Notes: generated from the sequence alone by a model not told the origin. A DNA stretch of 64,000 nt from Aricia agestis (GCF_905147365.1 NC_056415.1:12108001-12172000); one strand, 5' to 3'; counted from the stretch's first letter, positions 10,406 through 21,477 are shown. A program made the numbers and translations.

Positions 10406-11629
10406 ATGACGATTTTACTCAAACGTAAACTGCACTCATTATTTACCAAGTTTAATGTATCAAAGGTAAAACGTTGCAGTAGTACTTTAATACTAGGAAT
10501 CGAGACATCCTGTGATGACACTGGATGTGCTATAATAAACAGCGATGGTAAACTTCTAGCTGAAAAATGTCAATCTCAAAACTTGGTACATCTGCGAAAC
10601 GGTGGTATAATCCCGGATATAGCCCAAGACTTACATCGGACATATATAGAACCAACTGTTAAATGCACTTTGGCCGAAGCCAATTTAAAAATGGATGACT
10701 TAACTGCAGTGGCAGTAACTCTCGAGCCTGGATTACCTCTCAGCTTAACAGTGGGAATGAAGTATGCCAAATATTTGTGTAGAAAGTTTAACAAACCTTT
10801 AATTCCTATTCATCATATGGAAGCACACGCCCTTGTAGCTAGAATGAATAATGAGATTGAATTTCCATTTTTAACATTACTCATTTCCGGTGGACACTGT
10901 TTGCTGGCTGTGGCAAAAGATGTAAACCAATTTAGTTTACTGGGCCAGAGCATAGATTTTGCACCTGGTGAACTATTTGATAAAGTAGCTAGAAGAATGA
11001 AACTCCGTAACATTCCAGAATACTCGGAAATGTCAGGAGGAAGGGCTGTGGAGGAAGCTGCTTTAAAAGCTGAAAATCCACACCAATTCCTTTTCATGCT
11101 TCCTCTTGCTGATTTTAAAGACTGCAACTTCAGTTTCAATGGCCTAAAAAGTTCTGTTCTATACCACACATTAAAAAAAGAGAAGGAACATGCAATAGCT
11201 GCTGATCAACTAATACCTGAAGTGTATGATTTGTGTGCGGCAGCACTGATGGCTGTCACCAGACATTTACTTCACCGGACTCAACGAGCTATGGAATTTT
11301 GTGAAGAAAGTGGTCTGATCGGGAAAGATAGAAGACAACTCGTGGTCTCTGGCGGTGTCGCTTGCAATAACCTGATATTCAAAGCGCTTACAGTACTATG
11401 CAACGAGTATGGTTATAAAATTTATAGACCTCCGCCAAAGCTATGCACCGATAATGGTGTGATGATAGCGTGGAATGGCCTCGAGAAATGGAGAAAAAAC
11501 ATTGATGTCTTTCATGACTTTAGTAAATTGGATATAAAAGCAACAAGTCCTTTGGGTGAAGATCTTAGTGGCAAAGTATCTAAAGCCCAAATGAAAATAA
11601 AACTAATAAAAGTAAAATTTCAAAATTGA
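10406..11629 (+). CDS. OSGEPL1: Mitochondrial tRNA N6-threonylcarbamoyladenosine transferase (OSGEPL1/Qri7)
   Basis: A single-exon gene of 407 codons plus stop. It belongs to the Kae1/TsaD/Qri7 family, which transfers the threonylcarbamoyl group to A37 of ANN-decoding tRNAs; the metazoan single-domain form works in mitochondria. Residues 1-28 are Lys/Arg/Ser-rich without acids ('MTILLKRKLHSLFTKF'), as in a mitochondrial presequence. The core begins at 'ILGIETSCDDTG' (ATP-binding start, residue 29). The metal-binding motif 'HMEAH' is at about residues 137-141, followed by 'LISGGHCLL' near 159. 'DFAPGELFDKVAR' and 'FSFNGLKSSV' follow in order. The C-terminal 'VVSGGVACNN' near 312 and 'TDNGVMIAW' near 350 complete the fold. 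All expected motifs are present, so the enzyme should be active. The lack of introns is unusual beside its spliced neighbours, but there is no poly(A) tract or target duplication proving a retrocopy. Confidence 0.95.
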   Translation: MTILLKRKLHSLFTKFNVSKVKRCSSTLILGIETSCDDTGCAIINSDGKLLAEKCQSQNLVHLRNGGIIPDIAQDLHRTYIEPTVKCTLAEANLKMDDLTAVAVTLEPGLPLSLTVGMKYAKYLCRKFNKPLIPIHHMEAHALVARMNNEIEFPFLTLLISGGHCLLAVAKDVNQFSLLGQSIDFAPGELFDKVARRMKLRNIPEYSEMSGGRAVEEAALKAENPHQFLFMLPLADFKDCNFSFNGLKSSVLYHTLKKEKEHAIAADQLIPEVYDLCAAALMAVTRHLLHRTQRAMEFCEESGLIGKDRRQLVVSGGVACNNLIFKALTVLCNEYGYKIYRPPPKLCTDNGVMIAWNGLEKWRKNIDVFHDFSKLDIKATSPLGEDLSGKVSKAQMKIKLIKVKFQN

Positions 11630-11960
11630 GAGATTCTGTTTATTCTTAAGAAACCTCCTTTGCGGATATTATGAAATGAATACTAACCCATCAATCCACA
11701 AGCGGCACCCGCCTGCCGAATAACAATTGAAAATCTATTGTGTCTGCGATTCCCACAATCGAGGTATTACGTAATAATATATTTTTTTCCTCTACGTGAA
11801 TCTTGCAATCAGCCTTCACTCACTTCAGCCTATAAGCAGATGGGATGTTGGCTTCTTAGTGTAGGGTGGTAGTCCCAGTGGAATACATCCCTTTTTAATA
11901 ATAAATTTAAAAATAAAAATTCTTTATTTGCGCAATAAAACAACATTACAAATATTAAAT
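11630..11960 (+). other. Probable OSGEPL1 3' untranslated region
   Basis: No coding sequence. AATAAA-like signals occur at about 11900-11905 and again near 11912. The strand is inferred from the upstream gene. Confidence 0.45.
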
Positions 11961-11963
11961 AAT

Positions 11964-12418
11964 CGGCCAAGTGCGAGTGGGACTCGCCCACGAAGGATTC
12001 CGTACCGTTATCGTTATAGAGGAAAAATAGGCCTAAAATTGCGTTTATTGTATGGGAATTTTTTATTTTATTTTAATATTATTATTAATCATTAAAGTAA
12101 GTACACATAATTATTTTAATATTATTATTAATCATCAAAGTACACAATATAACGACTTTGTGAAAATGTCAAGTGCGTACCTGTTGCCATTATTGATTAC
12201 GAGCAAAAAAGGCCAAAAAAATCAAGTTTATTGTATGGGAGCCCCCCTTAAATATTAATTTAATTTTGATTTTAGTATTTGTTGTTATAGTGGCAACAGA
12301 AATACACAATCTGTGAAAATTCCAGAAGGCTAGCTGTAACCGCCTGAAGACAGACAGACATCAAAGTCTCAGTAATAGGGTCCCGTTATACCCTTCGGTT
12401 CGGTTATACCCTAACAAA
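11964..12418 (+). repeat. Dispersed repeat, family C ('cggccaagtgcgag' type)
   Basis: Begins 'tcggccaagtgcgagtggga' and 'ttccgtaccgttatcg', and ends near 'agacagacagacatcaaagt' with an inverted echo of the start. It contains a local 56-bp-spaced duplication ('ttttaatattattattaatc' at about 12070 and 12114). Related copies lie at 8602-8870 and 46188-46432. Confidence 0.7.
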
Positions 12419-12439
12419 TAAAGGATAAGTACCTATAAC

Positions 12440-12791
12440 CCGCGCGGAACTAGTTGGGTCGGAGAGGCGCCGGGGGCGCTTGATTTTGACAGTTCTGGCT
12501 AGAACTAAGACAAAAAGCACAAGAGCAATAGCAAGATGAGTCCGCCGATAAAAAGACAATCTAAGAAAATAATATTTAATGTGCATACGTTAAGAAAATA
12601 TAACCAGTATTACTCTATGATAAAACTGATCAATTGTCTTTATTTTTTCTTTTCAATAATTAAATAATATTATTGTTCATGATATCGCGAGATTGGTCGT
12701 AACTGTCTAATCTCATGTGCGTTGCAAGCAGCAAGCAACCCGCCACCTCACCCCTATCCCTACCTAAGGTGCGGCCAACTAGTTCCGCGCG
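12440..12791. mobile_element. Palindrome-ended MITE-like element
   Basis: The ends 'ccgcgcggaactagttgg' (left) and 'ccaactagttccgcgcgg' (right) are exact reverse complements. The flanks 'cctataa' and 'actataa' resemble a 6-7-bp target duplication. The GC-rich ends and interior stand out from the AT-rich surroundings. No coding capacity. Confidence 0.6.
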
Positions 12792-13308
12792 GACTATAAG
12801 TAGGTAATTTATACCTTAGACTAGAGTACCTAAATACACATCCAAAGTAAGTACCTCAGAAAACCTTGGTCCTCTTTAAATTAACTAACTAAATTAGTTT
12901 TTACTTATAAAATATATGAAAATTATAATTTTTTCGACGAATGTATAAAATACATCATTACACATTTAAAAAGATAATAATAATAATATGTAGTTGTGTT
13001 AAACAAGGTTTTAAACCTCGGTAATCATACAACATAATATTATCAAATTTCAGTAAAATCGGTACAGCGGTTTGGGCGCGAAGAGGTAACAGACAGCCAG
13101 CCAGACGTGCTTTCGCAATTATAATATTACCTAGTTAGTATGGAAAAAAGATGTTTTGTAAGGAAAAGTAGGTAAGTACTTACTCACATGTGTTTAAATT
13201 TTATGTTTTAAATTATTGTAATTTATTGCGGCCTACCTGGATCGGGATCTTTTTCATACTGACCATAAATATATGTGCATCATAAGTGTTTTGATATCCT
13301 ATAGCAAG

Positions 13309-13314
13309 TTCAGT
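13309..13314 (+). promoter_or_regulatory. Possible initiator of CYP302A1
   Basis: TTCAGT, the arthropod initiator consensus, lies 67 bases before the start codon. No convincing TATA box sits about 30 bases upstream, so this would be a TATA-less start. Inferred from motif and spacing only. Confidence 0.4.
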
Positions 13315-13332
13315 GTAATACGAGCCGTCGAC

Positions 13333-13356
13333 ATGGTGTTTAAACATAGACAGTAG
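13333..13356 (+). CDS. Seven-codon upstream ORF in the CYP302A1 leader
   Basis: atg at 13333, then six sense codons (MVFKHRQ) and tag at 13354-13356, 24 bases before the main start. It would be translated if transcription begins at the initiator at 13310. Short upstream ORFs often dampen translation; that role is only an inference here. Confidence 0.4.
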   Translation: MVFKHRQ

Positions 13357-13380
13357 CGTCTAGCAAATTTTCATTTCAAA

Positions 13381-16300
13381 ATGCTTAGTGCTAGAAGGAG
13401 GGTTTTAAATTTAATGTTTACTAGAATACGATGTAGATATTCTGATGATGGTGTGAAAGAAATTCGAAAAAGCTTTGGTGAAATAAGTGGTCCTAAGAGT
13501 TATCCTCTTATTGGCACGTTATACAAGTATTGGCCTTTTATAGGTGAGTCTACTATTAGCATAGTTTTTTCACCATCTATTCAATAAGTTCATGGGCGTA
13601 CCGAGGGACCGGGGGTAGGGGGCGAGAAGCATCATGTTGACGTCCCTACTAAGTATATTATCTAGTACTTTTATCTATAACAATTAAAAATTAAGAATAC
13701 TAATTTTTGCCATTTGTTTGCAATACAATATTTTTACAACTAAAAATTATTAATTTTTTATTCTTTATAAACACCCGCACCCGAACCTGGGTAATTTGCC
13801 TCCCCCTGGCCCAGAACCTGGGTACGCCCATGCCTAAGTTGGTACTTTGAGGCTTTGTTACTTATCGACCGAATTCAGTAACAATTAATGATTATTAACT
13901 TTAATTTAATAAAGAGTTTGACATAAAACGTATAGACTATAAAATTATTATGTCCTTATCTCTATTTACCTACCTATAATAAATCAAAGTTTAAAAAGTT
14001 CAAAAAATATGATAAAATATGTTTCTGAGTGCGGTCGTTATAATATTTGATATGTTTCGTAAACCTATAACATATTAGATACCTACATATACCTAGAAGT
14101 GCCTGGAACCAATAACATAAGAAAGTATTTTATTGATAAATAACAAATATAAATAAAAAAATAAACTCATATCTAGGTAGATATGAGTTTATTTTTTTAT
14201 ACAATATATCTTTCTTCTATAATATAAAAATGAGTCGCTAAGCGCAAAACTCGAGAACGGCTGAACGGATTGGGCTAATTTTAGTCTTAAAATATTCGTA
14301 GAAGTCCAGGGAAGGTTTTTAAGTAACACGAAGTTCACCGGGACAGCTAGTATAATATATAGTTTATTTTTTTATACCCAAGGAGATTACGATGCAGAGG
14401 CGTTGGACGAAATCGCAAGGACAAACTGGAAAAAGTATGGAGGACTCGTCCGTGAAGAACCAGGGACGAATTTACTGCACATTTACGAACCGGAGCTCAT
14501 AGAGAAGGTGTTTCGCCAAAAGGAACGGTTCCCGGAGAGGAGGAGTCACGTCGCCATGCTACACTATCGAAACAGTAAACCGCATGTATACAACAGTGGT
14601 GGTCTATTGTCAATGTAGGTATCCTGTTTAGGATTTACGAGTTTTGATACTCATATTTTTATAAATAAAATTTGAGTAAGTACGGTAGGTATATGTACAT
14701 ATAAAAAAAATCTCAAAAAATTCGTCCCCTTGCGTCATCAATCAGGGGGCCTCGCAAAGCACATGTAATGCCCTGGACATCAGGCATACATTGTCTTTAA
14801 CTTTAAGTCGCATTAGTGCCTAAACTGTACTCAGAGATATTTTGTGGGAGTTTTTTCATACAGCTGGCCCTTAAAGCAATTAGGCTATAGATATGCCTAA
14901 AGCAGTAAAGTAAGTGAATAGCATAATAAATTCACGTAGTTACATAGTAATTTCTGGATATATTCAAATCCAGTAACTTTTAAAAGTTGGTGAACGTAAG
15001 TAAGAAAATTTATGTTTATCCTAAACAGAATTTTATTTTGTTGAAGAAACGGTCCGGATTGGTGGCGCCTGCGCAGCACATTTCAAAAGATATTTTCCAC
15101 ACCGCAGAGTGTAAAGCAGCATATTGATATCACTGACAAAATTGTTAGAGAGTTTGTAAATTGGACAAAAAATAGTTATTTGTCCAGTGAAAGTGACTTC
15201 CTAAAGTACTTAAATCGTCTTTACTTAGAAGGTAATTGATTTCATATTGTAATAATATTGAAAGATATCAGTTCAAGAGAAGAAGAAGAGAAGAAGCTGT
15301 AGGCATTTGAGCTGGCTTGAAAATACACATACCAAACGAAAGTTTGCCGTCTGTGTTTAAATCTGATTTTTGGATTGGACGGTAAACAAGAGACATTCGA
15401 GTCGGTAGCATTGCTTATGTTGTTTTGCAACTTAAATTGTTTTCCAACGTTTTAATTTATTTTACCTATCTTCCATGGAGTATTTTTACATACTGCCTAC
15501 ATTAAATAAATATTTCATTTAGTCATAGGAGCGATCGCTCTCGGTGAGCGCTTCCAGAGTTTTACGCTGCCAGAACAAAGCCCATACTCTCGTAGCAGTA
15601 AAGTCATAGAAGCTGCCTTCGGGTCAAACTGCGGCATCTTCAAGTTGGACAAGGGTATCCTGTGGAGATTCTTCAATACACCTCTATACAAAAAGCTTGC
15701 GAATTCTCAGAAATACCTTGAAGAGTAAGTACTTTTATGTCCTTTATGAAGCCATTTTACTTAGCCCTAATAAAATAACTCAGCACGTCACAAAAATACA
15801 ACAGAAACCCCGTAAACCACTGTGTAATTCATATTTTTAATGTGCCAGCTTTAGAATTAAAGCTTTAACAACGTTTACACCAACCTACCAACTTGGTTGA
15901 AACCAATAAAATTATAAGGTAGGTTCAAGTTTTTATTTTTTAGGAGCGATCTAAATTATTATTAGTATTTATTGATATTATCTAACAATGAGTTTTAATA
16001 TTAACAGTGTAGCAATGGAATCTATCATGAGGAAGGCTAACTTTTTCGAAGACCAATCAGGTGCCTACGATACGTCGCTTTTGAAATCTTTCTTGGATCT
16101 TCCAAATATAGACCTGAAAGATATAACTGGGATGATTGTTGATATTATAATGGCAGCAATAGATACGGTAAGTAGTTTTAATTATATTATATCATTTTTT
16201 CCATCTTGATAATGTATCTTGCTAGTAATTGCTTGCCTGCTTTACGAATTTTTTAAAGACGTTAGTTATATTAAAATTATATTAAATGCTTTTTAGACGT

Positions 16301-17555
16301 CATATGCCACCAGTTTTGTACTCTACCATTTAGCTAAAAATCCAGAGTCTCAAGACAAACTGTTTAACGATATACTTACGCTTCTGCCAAACAAAGATAT
16401 GGACATAACTCCTGAAACTCTATCAAAAGCAGTTTACCTGAAAAGCTGTGTAAAGGAGAGCTTAAGACTCAATCCGGTAGCAATAGGCGTTGGAAGAGTA
16501 TTGCAAGACGATTTGATTCTGAAAGGCTATTTAATTCCTAAAGGGGTGAGTTATTTTTAATTCAAACATATTTTATAATCTTGATGAATCTGCTTTTTAC
16601 ATACATTTCAAAAGTAACCAAATGAAATATTTAATATTATGTAGTTTTTCTTTTTAGACTGTTCAGAAAATCTATAGGTTTGATCTACACATAACACAGT
16701 ATTTGCTGGTAAATCTATACTTAATATCATAAAGCGGAAGAGTTTGTTTGTTTGTTTGAACGCGCTAATCTCAGGAACTACTGGTCCGATTTGAAAAATT
16801 CTTTCACTGTTAGATAGCCCATTTATCGAGGAAGGCTATAGGCTAATAGGAGCGAAGAAATATAGGAAAATGTGGAAAAAACGGGGGGAAATTATTTGAA
16901 AGGGCTTATCTCACGAACTACTCGAACAAATTTTTTGGTATTTGGCACAGATAATATGTAGACCACGTGAAGCTTCATAGGCTATTTTTTGTGGACTAAT
17001 TTGTCTGTGAAATATCTAATTTACGCGGGTGAAGCCGCGCGGAAAGTCTAGTAGATAATATTATTTTTTTTTTTTTTGCAGACTGTGATCGTAACACAAA
17101 ACATGGTAGCCTCCAGACTTCCCCAATACGTGAAGGACCCTCTACGTTATAAGCCGGAGAGGTGGATACGCGAGTCCGATGATTATGAGAATATTCACCC
17201 ATTTCTAAGCCTACCTTTTGGTTTTGGTCCAAGAGCATGTATTGCGAGGCGACTGGCCGAGCAGAATATGTGTATTGCATTGTCACGGGTAAGTTTAAAA
17301 AAAGCTGCTTCCTTTTTCAAATTCTACCAAAAAAAAGAAAACTTCATATTCTTGTAAGTACATTATTTTAAATCGAATTTCTATAATAATAAGTTATAAG
17401 TATAGTATAAAAGTAAAACTGCAATTTTATGCCCTTTTCAGATAATTCGTGAGTTTCGTATAAAATGGATGGGTTCAGAGTTGGGTGTGAAAACTCATCT
17501 TATAAACAAACCAAACCAGCCAGTGTTGTTATCTTTCTCTCCACGAAAAAACTAA
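13381..17555 (+). CDS. dib: CYP302A1 (disembodied), ecdysteroid 22-hydroxylase
   Basis: A mitochondrial cytochrome P450 of the Halloween group that hydroxylates C22 of ecdysteroid precursors in moulting-hormone synthesis. There are eight exons: 13381-13543, 14383-14614, 15047-15231, 15523-15724, 16008-16167, 16297-16545, 17082-17288 and 17442-17555. All have GT-AG borders and agreeing phases, giving 503 aa. The Arg-rich N-terminus 'MLSARRRVLNLMF' is a mitochondrial presequence. Landmarks in order: 'GPKSYPLIG'; 'PERRSHVAMLHYRNSKPHVY'; 'NGPDWWRLRSTFQK'; I-helix 'AAIDTTSYATS'; K-helix ExxR in 'KESLRLNPVAIGVGR'; 'PERW'; heme-binding 'PFGFGPRACIARRLAEQN' with the Cys ligand; 'GVKTHLINKP' near the end. 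These match the CYP302A1 pattern, not other mitochondrial P450s. No lesion was seen, so it should be functional. Intron 1 holds a perfect 20-bp hairpin and a repeat; intron 6 holds a repeat. Confidence 0.95.
14155..14198. repeat. Perfect 20-bp inverted repeat in dib intron 1
   Basis: Arms 14155-14174 and 14179-14198 pair without mismatch around the 4-base loop aggt. The arms read 'aaaaaaataaactcatatct' and its complement. It may be the remnant of a MITE or a local structure in the pre-mRNA. Confidence 0.9.
14203..14352 (+). repeat. Dispersed repeat fragment ('gggacagctagt' end) in dib intron 1
   Basis: Runs from 'tataatataaaaatgagtcg' through 'ggctgaacggattgggctaa' to 'accgggacagctagtataat'. 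The end is shared with the repeats at 54100-54418 and 59310-59640. It ends 31 bases before exon 2. Confidence 0.6.
16735..17056 (+). repeat. Dispersed repeat (TTTG-microsatellite type) in dib intron 6
   Basis: Starts near 'gcggaagagtttgtttg', contains two successive 'aactact' modules ('ctcaggaactactggtccga' and 'ctcacgaactactcgaacaa'), and ends 'gggtgaagccgcgcgg'. It lies wholly inside the intron, 25 bases before the exon 7 acceptor, whose long T-tract (17064-17078) it nearly abuts. Confidence 0.7.
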
Positions 17556-17589
17556 CAATTTTACTACTAAACTGCTTAGGATAAACTTA

Positions 17590-17628
17590 AATAAAAATAA
17601 GTACTAAAATACATTGCTTTTATTTATT
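17590..17628. terminator. Facing poly(A) signals of dib (+) and the IPEAP-repeat gene (-)
   Basis: AATAAA on the plus strand at 17590-17595 serves dib. On the minus strand two AATAAA hexamers (plus-strand tttatt at 17619-17624 and 17623-17628) serve the opposite gene. Cleavage 10-25 bases downstream of each would make the two transcripts end within a few bases of each other, or overlap slightly. Confidence 0.65.
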
Positions 17629-17738
17629 GATACATAAGAAAAAATTAACAATAATCAAGGTAATTTTGTTAAAATTACATTGTACTTAAACGTAGACTTA
17701 AACATAAAAAAAAAAACAATTAAGTATTTTAAAGAAAT

Positions 17739-20700
17739 TCAACTATCATTTTTCCTAACATTTGTTCGTTTACCTTTATGATTTCTGACTACAACTTTTC
17801 TTCTCCTCGAGCGTTTCGAAGTCGATTGTTCTGATGATGAAGTTGTCTTCAATTCCTGCACTTCCTGTTTACATTTCTGTGGCTCAAAAATATTAATCAC
17901 AATACCATCAGCGGGTTTCTCAGAATTACATGGCGGTAGATCTCTAAAATTCAGTTCTACTTTCTTTTCAGTGTCCTGAATATTTAATTTTTGTATGGTT
18001 GAGTCCAATTGTGACACTCCTTCGTTCGTTTTTTGTACAGTGATAGGTGAAGATGATACTACAATATTTGAATTCTGTAATATCGATAAAGGTTCGGAAT
18101 GTTCCCGTACTGAACTTGAATACTCAGAGGAACTAGCAACTGAATTAGCTCTTTGCCCTTGTATTTCATAGTGATTATTTGATTCTAGATCATTAGAATT
18201 ATGTAATATATGAGGTACGATGATTTGCTGATTCATTGATAACAAAATGTGTAGTGGGGTATTTTCAGATTTCAGTTCAGACTCTACAGGAGTTGAATTA
18301 GGTAGTTTCGTTGCAAAAACTTTAGAATTTACGAATATATCATCGTTATAGGTTTCTGATTCTGATGTAGAAGGTTGAAAAAAGGTGGATGACTCTTTTT
18401 TACTATCAAAATCATTTTCATCTTCATTATGAAAAGAAAGATTGGAAGGAACAATAGAGTTGTATGGAATGCTAGTAAATGGTGGACTTAATGGTGGTAA
18501 CACGGGGGCTGCAGAAATTTTGATTGAATCTGCTGACAAACTTTCTTTTTCTTGGTCATAAAAAGTAATTTCGTCGTTATTATTTTTGTCATACAAAGAA
18601 GAACTTTCTAAAGAAATCAAAGAGGAGTGCGACGGATTTGAAGGCGGTAACTCGGATGCTTTAGATATTTCTATCGTTTCGTAAAGTGAAGTGGTTTCAT
18701 AGTTTGCAGAGGATGTAACTGGTTCTAAATTATCTGAAGCAACCTTGTGTGTGTTAAAGTAGTGAGAAATTAGAAGATTAGGTGAATCGTCTAATGTCGG
18801 CAAATGTGCATGATCTAATGTGTGTTTTGTGTTTGCTCCATAAGTTTGAACAATGGAGCTAAAATTTGTCAGTTCTGTGCCAACTGAAACATAATTTTTA
18901 TTTTCATTACTGTGCAAAGTTTTTGGTGGATTTAAAGGTAGTGAACCTGGTGCCGGTGGAATAAGCAAGTAATTGGTTTCTGTTAATTCCTCAAATTCTG
19001 TTATAATTTCAGGAGATGGATCTAAGTAGTCTGAGTGTATAGTTTGCTTATTTTCGTATGTTTTGTTTTCTGAATATGAACCAAATGTGATGTTAGAAGG
19101 ATTTAACGGGATTAATTCAGGTGCTTCTGGAATTATAATCGGTAAGATATCTACCGATGAAGGTGTATTTTCTGGAACAGTTATAGAAGAAGATGATTCA
19201 TTGTTATCTAATAAGGATACAACTTCTCCAGGTCTTCTTTGCCCACCAACATTATTTTTCGGCGGGTTCAATGGAAAATAAATTGGTGGTTCGGGTATTA
19301 AAAGGTCTGATTCAATAGGACTAGATGGGTTTTTAGCTAGATTAGTTTCAATATTAGTATTGTCAGTGCTTTCTATTATGTCTCCTCGTTGGGGTGTAGT
19401 TTGGGCTATTTCTGAATACATAGTTTCAAGTTTATCATATGTGACTGTGTTTTCTGGGATGTAGCTGTATGAAATGTTGGGTGGGTTTAATGGCATCAAA
19501 CCAGGTGCTTCCGGAATGACAACTATTGGTTGATTTTCAAATGTTGAAGGTGTATCTTCAGGAATTGTCACGATATGAGACGGTTCGTACGGATCTAGTA
19601 TTGACACAATGTCTTCACCTTCTTTTTGTTCTTCTGGCTCAATGTGGGCAGGATTAAGTGGGAAATATGTAGGTGGCTCAGGTATGAAACCTGTAGATTC
19701 AAACGGACCGGGTGAGTTTAGAGGTAAATTTGTTGGAATGCCTGGTGTTATTATTTCGTCATTTGCTGTCAATGAAAGTTGTGGATAAGACGTGAATTCT
19801 GCAAATCTATGATAATCTTCATTAATTGCATCATTAACAATGTCATAGTATGATTCATGAATTTCGGGATGTAGATAGGAGATTGGCAATGAAGATACTT
19901 CTGGTGTAACTAAATGTTCACTTTGTAAGTGTGGTGAATTTTGTATTTCCGATTCTAACTCTTTTGGAAATTCACTATCAGATAAATTGTCGGAAGAGCT
20001 AAGTAAAGACGCGCTATTACTTATTTCTTCGTTAGTATTTGATAACACATATCCCGTACTTGGCGGACTCAAAGGCAATAAAGCGGGTGCTTCAGGAATA
20101 ATGAGAGAATGATCTTCTATCACATCATCTGATGGAAGATCATTCGATGATGCTTGTTGAGCACATAATATAGTATTAGTGGATGGAACATCAGACTGTG
20201 CAATGTCTGATAAGATTTGACAATTGACATTGCCATAAGTCTGTGGATTGCACGATCCAGAATTACAAGGTATCGTTATAAAGGTAGGAACATAATTTTC
20301 TATGTGTAAATAATCACTATGTACGTTTGGGCTTACTTGGGATGCTGATGCGTTTTCAGAATCTTCTCCAGGTGCTAGTTGCAATGATTGTCTATCATTG
20401 ATATTTTTAATTTTCAGTTGGTTCCTTAGTAACACTCCGTTGAGTATTCTAGAAACAGTGTCTCTATGTTGTCTGCTTATGGCGGCTGCATCATAACGGC
20501 TTGGAGTTGATTTCTTTCCTTCGGCCTTTCTTTGTACGGAAACTTCAATGTCTTTTTCATCAGGCTGTGTTAAAAGCTTTTTAGTCAATGCTGGATTGCT
20601 AGGCGCTGTTTTGCTGCATACTACCCATAATCCAAGTATGGTGAAAACTATTTTAATAGCTACCTGAAATATATATTTTTACGATTATTACTTTGAAATT

Positions 20701-21293
20701 TTAAAAATTTAAACTACTAATAACATGTGAGGGTAAAAACAAAAACTCGACATTTTGAGGCAAGGATTCCGAGCTCGTAATCTATGAAGATAACAGAATT
20801 TTAACATAAATAAATAATTATATTTTGTGCAATTGAAGTAGTATTGGAATTTGGACCCCGAATCTAATAATTACATAATACCTATATATTACTATTATTG
20901 ATAAAATAGTATAATTCTGACAAAACTGTATATTACGTTCCATATTATTATCCCTATATTAGATATGTTCTGCAGAACCCACTTTGAGAATCCCTGGTCT
21001 AGATTATTATTCTGGGCTATGACAATTTCGCATGCGTATGAATTACATACACGCATGCGAAATCTAAATAATATACTCGTATTATGTAATAGGTAAGTTC
21101 CAATAATAATAATGATTAACAAGGAATTATAGGTTATCAAAAGCTATGTGGCTATACTTTTAAAAGATGTGATTAATTCGTTATAAAATTTTATTTAAGT
21201 ATACATATTTTGAGCTACACATTACACTGTTTATAATATTTATATTATATTAAAATTTAAGAGAAATAATTTATAAAACACAGGACTTACCAT
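17739..21293 (-). CDS. 975-aa secreted Pro-rich protein with IPEAP/PLNPP repeats, family unknown
   Basis: Two exons. The first contributes only the start codon ATG (21293-21291, donor gtaag); the second, 20663-17739, holds all the rest (acceptor tttcag, stop tga). Residues 1-21, starting 'MVAIKIVFTILGLWVVC', form a signal peptide. Then come a basic segment ('KKLLTQPDEKD', 'AEGKKSTPSRYDAAAISRQH') and a long low-complexity region rich in Ser, Asn, Glu, Pro and Ile. Recurrent motifs are seen at about 20060-20105 (IIPEAPALLPLSPP), 19650-19690 (IPEPPTYFPLNP), 19480-19530 (IPEAPGLMPLNPP), 19255-19300 (IPEPPIYFPLNPP), 19090-19140 (IPEAPELIPLNP) and 18915-18965 (IPPAPGSLPLNPP). Decayed forms lie at 18640-18670 and 18480-18525. 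The tail is strongly basic ('KRSRRRKVVVRNHKGKR'). I do not recognise the family. A secreted structural, cuticle or silk-associated role is plausible but unproven. A 2.9-kb uninterrupted frame with signal, splice and TATA box argues strongly that it is real. Confidence 0.85.
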
Positions 21294-21346
21294 ACTTGCT
21301 TCTGCTTAGCTCCTCTCTCCACGAGCACAAAATAATGTCTGATTCA

Positions 21347-21352
21347 TTTATA
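21347..21352 (-). promoter_or_regulatory. TATA box of the IPEAP-repeat gene
   Basis: TATAAA on the minus strand, 54 bases before the ATG. Transcription would start near 21322 at the usual spacing of about 30 bases, giving a leader of roughly 30 bases and a very short first exon ending exactly at ATG. Confidence 0.6.
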
Positions 21353-21477
21353 TGCTTAGTAACATTAAATCAACCATGCCCTTAATGTACTTTAATGATT
21401 ATAACAATTATTTTTATTCCAATTAGTAAAACCTTAATTTCGTCCAGTGAAATGTTAAGTAGATTCCACATTACTGT

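Noticed and set aside
17076..17357. A longer open frame reading past dib exon 7 into the intron
   Set aside because: A good donor (gtaagt) after the Arg codon and conserved continuation in exon 8 show that the extension is intron.
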